From Podaxis mareebaensis (Eukaryota > Basidiomycota > Agaricomycetes > Agaricales > Agaricaceae), in contig JAEUWP010000103.1 of assembly GCA_018524725.1 (NCBI GenBank), positions 248,001-312,000 on the forward strand: 64,000 nucleotides of DNA, written 5' to 3'. This document shows, piece after piece, positions 58,605 through 64,000 of this stretch. The notes beneath the pieces were generated by a model. That model saw only the letters and a program-made list of their open reading frames with translations, did not search any database and was not told the origin of the DNA. Positions within the stretch are counted from its first letter, which is position 1, and every line of letters starts with the position of its first letter. The position numbers were made by a program, and so were the translations under genes.

Positions 58605-60127
58605 ATGACTGCAACGACGCGAGCATTTGCATGGCTCGCACTCATACTAGTAGGGGTGTTCGAACCAATCCCTTCACAACCTACTGACTGCCATATTCTT
58701 AGAGTGTGCTATATTATAGGAACGGGGAGGTCATCAAGAACACCATCCTTGTCAAGTCACCGCTACCGAAAGGTTACATAGCAGGCGGAAACTTCGACAC
58801 CGACTGCAAAGATTTAGGCTCTGCAGCTTCACCGGAGGTTGCTTCATGCGAGGACGCTGCGTTCTGGGACCTTCACGACGCTTCGGGCAAACTCACAGAA
58901 CGCCGACTCGTTCTAGGATGCGATCCTAACCGGCATAACTGGAACACAGTCATGGGTCCGTTGCGCAACCCAGATCCTCGCGGAACCCTCTGGCTGTATT
59001 CCGAACATATAACGACACCGTCGAACACCGGCTCTCATCCGACAGGGGCTAAAGAAAAAGCCGCGAGTTTACTTGACAAGATTAGGGGCACAGCTAACAA
59101 GAAAACCCCTCAACAAACCTCTCAGCCGAGCACAGAGACAGCCGGGCACAGACTCCAAAAACTCGAACTCAAGAACTATCCCGAAGGACACGACTTCCAT
59201 CCACTGGGACTCGAAATCTGGCCCTCATACGGCGGAAACGGCTCATATCTCTACACGGTGAATCACGCGCGTGCACGTACTGTTATCGAGCAATTCCTCC
59301 TTGACCCTGCCGATCCAACCACCGCGACCCACATCCGTACAATCACTCACCCGTGGTTCATCTCCCCCAACGCTCTCGCCCTCACCTCCCCAGACTCATT
59401 CTACGTCTCCAATGATCATCTCTTCACGCGCCGTCTCCCCATCCTCGGCCACTTCGTACCCATCACAGAAACGCTCCTCGGCCTCCCATTCAGCTTCGTC
59501 GCACACGTCACACTCAACCCCCCTTCCTCTCCCCCATCCACACCCACGATCGCAGAACACACCATCGAAGCACCATTTATCCCCTTCTCCAATGGCGTTT
59601 CACTCTCCCCCGGTGGAAGTGAAGTTGCCATTGCGTCTACGACACTCAACAAAGTCCTTTTCTACACTCGCGACAAAACCACCAACCGACTCACGTACAA
59701 GACCGCCGTACCCGTACCTTTCTGTCCCGATAACATCCGCTACTACGCACCTGAATCGCATAACGATGAAACCGCATCGCTCATAGTTGCGGGACACCCG
59801 CACTTCCCTTCTGTCGCCCAGGTTGCTGCTAACAAAACCGGCGCAGTGGGCCAAAGTTGGGTTGTTTCCATCACAAAACAGCCTGGTGTGGATAAAGATA
59901 GCAAGGCGAAGACGTATGACGTGCAAGCACCCTTCTCCGCCAATGAGAAAGTTCCGTTTACGGCTTTGCCCAAGGGGTATGCCGTTGAGACCATTTTCCA
60001 GAGCAACGGCACGGGCTTCTCAACTGGCGCTACCGGGCTGAAGGATTCACTCACTGGAAATTTCTATATAACTGGTCTGTACGCGCCCCAGGGTGCAATG
60101 GTTTGCAAACCGGGAAAATCCACTTAG
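58605..60127 (+). CDS. Paraoxonase / arylesterase-like six-bladed beta-propeller protein
   Basis: Two exons: 58605-58649 and 58703-60127; 489 residues, phases close. Paraoxonase-family enzymes bind calcium and hydrolyse lactones or esters. Seen: an N-terminal signal anchor (AFAWLALILSVLYYRNG); FDTDCKDLG and SCEDAAFWDL; DPNRHNWNTVMGPLRNPDPRG; EGHDFHPLGLEIW, the propeller segment bearing the conserved D-x-H-P-x-G; TVNHARARTVIEQFLLD; FISPNALALTSPDSFYVSND; SNGVSLSPGG; and PDNIRYY near the end, with several Asn and Asp residues expected to bind calcium. A loop rich in Gln, Thr and Ser near 140-165 is an insertion. Exon 1 is chosen because it joins the N-terminal helix in frame. Substrate is unknown. 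Confidence 0.85.
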
Positions 60128-60866
60128 TAATGCCTTTTGTACTCAAGGGGCAGAGTGAATATTTTCTTTGTTGTACTTTCATTGGATCTAGATAAATGTT
60201 TGTCATATTTGTATTTGGGCCTTCGCTTTGAGCTGCTTCTTGAATATACCAGATCACTGCGATTATATCAAGCATAACGAAAATTCAAAAAAACCGAAAG
60301 TTATGGACATTGTTATTGTTAAGCGTACAAAGTACAATCAGAGATGGCGAGGTCCCCGGATCCCAAAGAATGAGCGCAAGTCAAGAATGTAACAAATCTC
60401 TACGAAACAATTTAACCCAGTAAGACAGGTATAAACGGTATATATCTGGATGTGATTGCAGAGTTCCGAGGAGTCAGTGCGATGGGCAATGCGAATGTGT
60501 AAAATGGTCCGCAATTCGTGTCGATCCTGTTGAGAGATTGCATGATGGTGGGACATGGTTGAGCATCAGAAAAGAGTTAGAGGGATATATGGGCGATATG
60601 ATGGTGAGAATCGCAGGAGTGTAACCCGAAAAGTGAATGGTGTCGTGAAAATCAGAAGTATTGAGAGGATAAGGGAAGTGTTTGCTTGATGGGCGTTGCG
60701 AAGCTAAGCGGAGATGGGGTGGGCGAGGGGTCGACGGGGAAACAATGGCCAATCCAAAGATTAAGGGAATGATATATGTAGTATGTTGCCATATCTCCGG
60801 TATTCTTCTCTTCCTTTTCCTCCTTTTCCTCCCTTCCCAACCCTTCATAAAATGACAGCACAAAAA
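60128..60866. other. Convergent 3' region between the paraoxonase-like and F-box genes
   Basis: About 740 bp, mostly AT-rich with purine-rich strings near 60810-60840. No gene, RNA or repeat is supported. Confidence 0.5.
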
Positions 60867-62498
60867 TCATCGACTTTGGCAAGTCCGTCGTTTTGCACTG
60901 AGGTATCTTCTTGCGCGCGGTCTTGACGGGAATCCTGTACTACTGGAGAATATATCCCTTGGTGGGATCAACACGTCCAGCTTGAAGTTACAAGAGCCCA
61001 AAGGTGAGCAGGATCGTGTGCATAACAATTTAAGAGACTCCAAATCCTTATGACCATCCCAGATACGGAGCGAGAACCTCTCTGCCTCATGCCCCATATT
61101 ATTTTGAGGTATCAAACGCGATTCGGCCATCTGCAAGAGAACACCAGGTGTAGAGGATATACGGGTATTTAGGCTCATCTCCTGCAACAGCGGGCACAAG
61201 GACAAAGGAACCGAAGTGGGTGCATCAAGAAGGATGGAGGACGAGGGCTTCTCGGAGGAGAGCGAGGGCGTGGCAGACAAAGACTGGTACGTTAGACATG
61301 AAAGAAGCTTATCGGTGATGACAACTCCAGCGACAGTCAGCCTGGTCAAAGATGACGTTGTCATTTCGAGACACTGTGCAAGGTAGGTCTCCGTCATGGG
61401 CGCATCCACCCATAAAGACTCAATGGTACACGAAGAACGCTCGATGAGTGATAGAAAGCTCACCGGCGACCATGTCCCACTACCCTCTCCCCCGGCTGCT
61501 CCTCCCCATGCGCCAATACCCCGCCCTGTACTCCGAGACGTCTGCCCTTCGGAGTGGATCCGGACGTGCTTCAACGCAGGTAGCACCAAGGAGTCAAGGA
61601 TTGCGGTCAGATCATAAGCGATGTTGATAGATGTCAACTTGGACAGCACGAGCGGTTCGCGCGGTGGCCGGGAATCCCCCGGACGAGGCCGAGTGATGCG
61701 AATATGTTCCAAGTTGTAACACTGGTCGAGAAGTTCGAGGTAGTCGAGAGTCCCATGACTCATCGTAATGGAGAGGAGAGTGAGGCGCGATAGCGGAAGT
61801 TCCATTAATCGACGGGTGTCGGCTAGGTCATCTACCCATGTCACTTCGCGGAGTTTGGGGGCAGAGTTGAGGAGGGAGATGATAGGTGTAATGTTGGCAG
61901 AGCTGATGTCACGAGCATCAAACTCAAAGGCACGCAGGAGGGGCGTGTTGTTCTCCGCAAGAGCCAGGGAGTACATTGGCGGACAATACAGACCGCGGAC
62001 CTCAAAGCGGATATGTTGCCAACGGGGTGAATGGGCGCAAATGACATCGAGAATCTCTTGTGCGGGTTGTTCATTGAAGTCTATGGAGATGGAGATGAAA
62101 AGGGGGAGGCATCCCGACCGCTGCAGCCAGTCAGAAGTAATGGGGATGTCGAGTGCGGGATCCTTGTATGTGATATGAAGCCTCGACCACAAAGAGGGTG
62201 TCGACAGGGCTACCGCGCGCCAATGGGAACAGGTATGTGCAAGGAGGAGGGGGGCGTGGGATGTCGCCGGTGCCGGGAAAGTGTCCTCTGAAAGACAGTG
62301 TTCGAAGACCTGAGCCAACAGTTCAGCGGGGAGTCGAGTCAGAGACCCAGGGCGACAAGACTCTTCGTGTGAAACACTACTGCTGTCTTCGATGATGACC
62401 TCAGCAGGCACCATATCCTCGGAGACCAACGTTCGTTCGTTCCTACGAGGAGCGACTGCACTGGATGCCCGTTTGTATTTCGGTGCATGGGGCTTCAT
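60867..62498 (-). CDS. F-box protein with leucine-rich-like C-terminal region
   Basis: Single open reading frame of 543 residues. F-box proteins bring substrates to SCF ubiquitin ligases. Seen: the F-box at about 53-105 with SLTRLPAELLAQVFEHCL and HTCSHWRAVALSTPSLWSRL, the form common in Agaricomycete F-box-like proteins. It is followed by irregular leucine-rich segments (SPRWQHIRFEVRGL, LPLSRLTLLSITMSHGTLD, CYNLEHIRI, LVLPALKHVRIHSEGQ) and a Gly-rich insert near 330. The 5' UTR appears to hold an intron (62509-62577; GTGAGT donor, GTGTAG acceptor). Fungal genomes carry hundreds of such genes, so the target cannot be guessed. Unlike its neighbours it has no coding intron. Confidence 0.88.
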   Translation of the reverse strand: MKPHAPKYKRASSAVAPRRNERTLVSEDMVPAEVIIEDSSSVSHEESCRPGSLTRLPAELLAQVFEHCLSEDTFPAPATSHAPLLLAHTCSHWRAVALSTPSLWSRLHITYKDPALDIPITSDWLQRSGCLPLFISISIDFNEQPAQEILDVICAHSPRWQHIRFEVRGLYCPPMYSLALAENNTPLLRAFEFDARDISSANITPIISLLNSAPKLREVTWVDDLADTRRLMELPLSRLTLLSITMSHGTLDYLELLDQCYNLEHIRITRPRPGDSRPPREPLVLSKLTSINIAYDLTAILDSLVLPALKHVRIHSEGQTSRSTGRGIGAWGGAAGGEGSGTWSPVSFLSLIERSSCTIESLWVDAPMTETYLAQCLEMTTSSLTRLTVAGVVITDKLLSCLTYQSLSATPSLSSEKPSSSILLDAPTSVPLSLCPLLQEMSLNTRISSTPGVLLQMAESRLIPQNNMGHEAERFSLRIWDGHKDLESLKLLCTRSCSPLGSCNFKLDVLIPPRDIFSSSTGFPSRPRARRYLSAKRRTCQSR

Positions 62499-64000
62499 AA
62501 TGCGGATACTACACGAGTCGACGAATTGAGGACGGCTTGAGTTCAGCGTGCCGAAGGGTCCATATTGTGAAACTCACGGGCAAAGATATTCTTGAAGAGT
62601 TGGTAGTTGGGAAGCAAGCTGGGCGATGTCAGTGGCAACGAGGAAGAGTGATGCACACCATCCAGGTGAGGCAGAGAAAGGATGCAGGGGGCGGAATATC
62701 TATCTACTCAGGTTAAATTTCGCCTTGTTTGCTCCTCCGTCCAGGTACAAACACACCTGTAATTTATAGCCCCACTCTACCCCCAGAATTATGTTTTGCA
62801 CCTTAATACAGCCACCGTATGCTTATCTCTCACAGGTGACAACACCTTCTTCTATCTCCGGTTGGTGGGATGTCCTGACTTGTCATCAAACCTGCGCTCC
62901 GATGCCGGTGGTAACTAAAGTGGCATCTGGCAAGTAACTCATTGCTCCAACACTCTAGCGCTCGGATTTGCTCGACCGGACAGAGCGAGTTGAAGCTCAT
63001 AAATCTACAGCTACTCATGCAGCCCTTCCGCTGACCTCGCGGTTGACCCATCTCCCACCTTCGCGATTACGTTGCTTGGTCCCTGCGGTCCCCACAACGA
63101 CGATTGCTTGGTGTCTTTCTGCAACATCACCTAACTTCAGCTAACTTCTCCACATCAAACCAATTTAAAAACTCTTGGCTCAACTGCTTCGGATCCCGCA
63201 CCGTTTCTGGTAATCGACGACGCGATTCTTTTCTTCGCATAGCTCCTCCAATGGGTGAGAAGCCATTTGCCGAGCCAATGAACGTTTCGGCCCAAACCCC
63301 GACTTACCCTCGATTTAGCTCCCTGCGATCCCTGGAGTCTTTTCTTGGTAGCCAACCAGCATCTGCTTTCGGGGCGTAATTATAGCCGACCACGCAACTG
63401 GTGCAAACCCACATTAAGTGCATCCTCTTTCTGTCTGTCCGCCAACAATTTCCACTGTCCATCTATCTCTGCCGAGACCAACGATCGCCTAAGGCGCAAT
63501 ATCAGGTAATTGCTGCAGCGTCTGTCATATTTTTGAACTTGACTTGCAATTGAGTCGGTGTCTTCTGTGCGCCCCTTGGAAAGCGCACATGGAGCGAGAT
63601 ATTGACGTGCGACTTGGAACACGGGTCAAGTATTCCTAACCTGGTCAGCATGACACCAAGGCTCGCGCCTTTTCTCATAAGCTCCATATTTTCTATCTAC
63701 ATGCTCAACTTGGGGTCTGGTCTGTTGTTGGTACATCTGCTCTATAAGTATAACAATGGTATATGGCGGTCAACGATCCAGTGCTCCACTCAGTCCCCTT
63801 CTATTTCGTCATTGAGGTTATCTACGCGTCTGGTTGGTTCCCACTCCATCTGTATCAAGTCCAGGCCTCAACCGGTCTCTTGTCGAAGAGACCGGGCTCA
63901 GCCGCCTTCATTGTACATACACACTCATTGGCCCCAGGATCGTAACCAGTGGACCTATTTTTACGCTACTGCTATACTATTTTGTGATATTCTGGGTAAT
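62499..64000. other. Terminal region, upstream of the F-box gene
   Basis: About 1.5 kb with no supportable gene. It contains the F-box 5' UTR intron and a TATAAATT element on the minus strand near 62760-62767. A plus-strand frame at 63104-63379 (MLGVFLQHHL start) and overlapping minus-strand frames lack recognisable motifs and splice partners inside the window. Confidence 0.4.

Noticed and set aside
63104..63687. Possible gene in the last kilobase
   Set aside because: Short frames on both strands lack motifs, and no splice joining gave a longer consistent protein within the window.

Overview
This window is nuclear DNA of a filamentous basidiomycete, most likely an Agaricomycete. The genes are dense and cut by many introns of about 45-60 bp with GT(A/G)NGT donors and yAG acceptors. 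Several proteins belong to fungal or mushroom-typical families (DUF6534-like membrane protein, basidiomycete F-box protein, fungal WLM/Wss1 protease). I rebuilt gene structures by hand from the sequence, and in every multi-exon model below the exon phases close exactly. Family names come from recognising motifs, not from a search.

Layout. 0.3-4.2 kb: two tandem aquaporin genes with the same 8-exon structure. 4.7-7.2 kb: a medium-chain NADP oxidoreductase and a small membrane protein. 7.9-10.3 kb (minus): a large Ser-rich single-pass protein of unknown function. 11.3-15.3 kb: exportin-T (tRNA export). 15.8-18.8 kb: cullin-3, carrying a tandem 12-residue duplication. 19.5-20.2 kb (minus): a small secreted protein. 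21.5-23.2 kb (minus): an ER DnaJ chaperone ending in HDEL. 23.6-25.2 kb: a 410-residue protein I do not recognise. 25.57-34.20 kb: a full-length Ty1/copia retrotransposon with two 649-bp LTRs and a CCCAG target duplication. It is dead through six in-frame TGA codons and a nested 647-bp LTR-like insertion. 34.8-37.2 kb (minus): a pepsin-type protease with a GPI-anchor-like tail. 38.0-40.8 kb (minus): a RasGAP. 41.8-42.3 kb (minus): a 131-residue protein. 43.3-46.5 kb: a Bro1-domain protein. 46.8-47.9 kb: a DM9-repeat protein with a Lys/Asp repeat tract. 48.0-50.1 kb (minus) and 50.2-51.9 kb (plus): Wss1-type DNA-protein crosslink protease and tRNA-splicing endonuclease subunit Sen54, sharing a 127-bp divergent promoter region. 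52.2-54.9 kb (minus): a Na/Ca exchanger. 55.2-57.4 kb (minus): a DUF6534-like membrane protein built from 22 exons. 58.6-60.1 kb: a paraoxonase-like protein. 60.9-62.5 kb (minus): an F-box protein.

The genes do not form an operon or a metabolic cluster. Most are housekeeping: tRNA export and splicing, ubiquitin ligation, ER folding, Ras signalling, endosomal sorting, DNA-protein crosslink repair and ion transport. The most informative part is the retrotransposon. All 12 differences between its LTRs are transitions at CpG sites, and all six nonsense codons are TGA in positions explained by CGA. This points to decay by deamination of methylated CpG. Its gag also holds a plausible 55-nt intron whose removal would switch Gag onto a short lysine-rich tail and stop. 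Its primer site matches the anticodon arm of initiator tRNA-Met, as in Drosophila copia.
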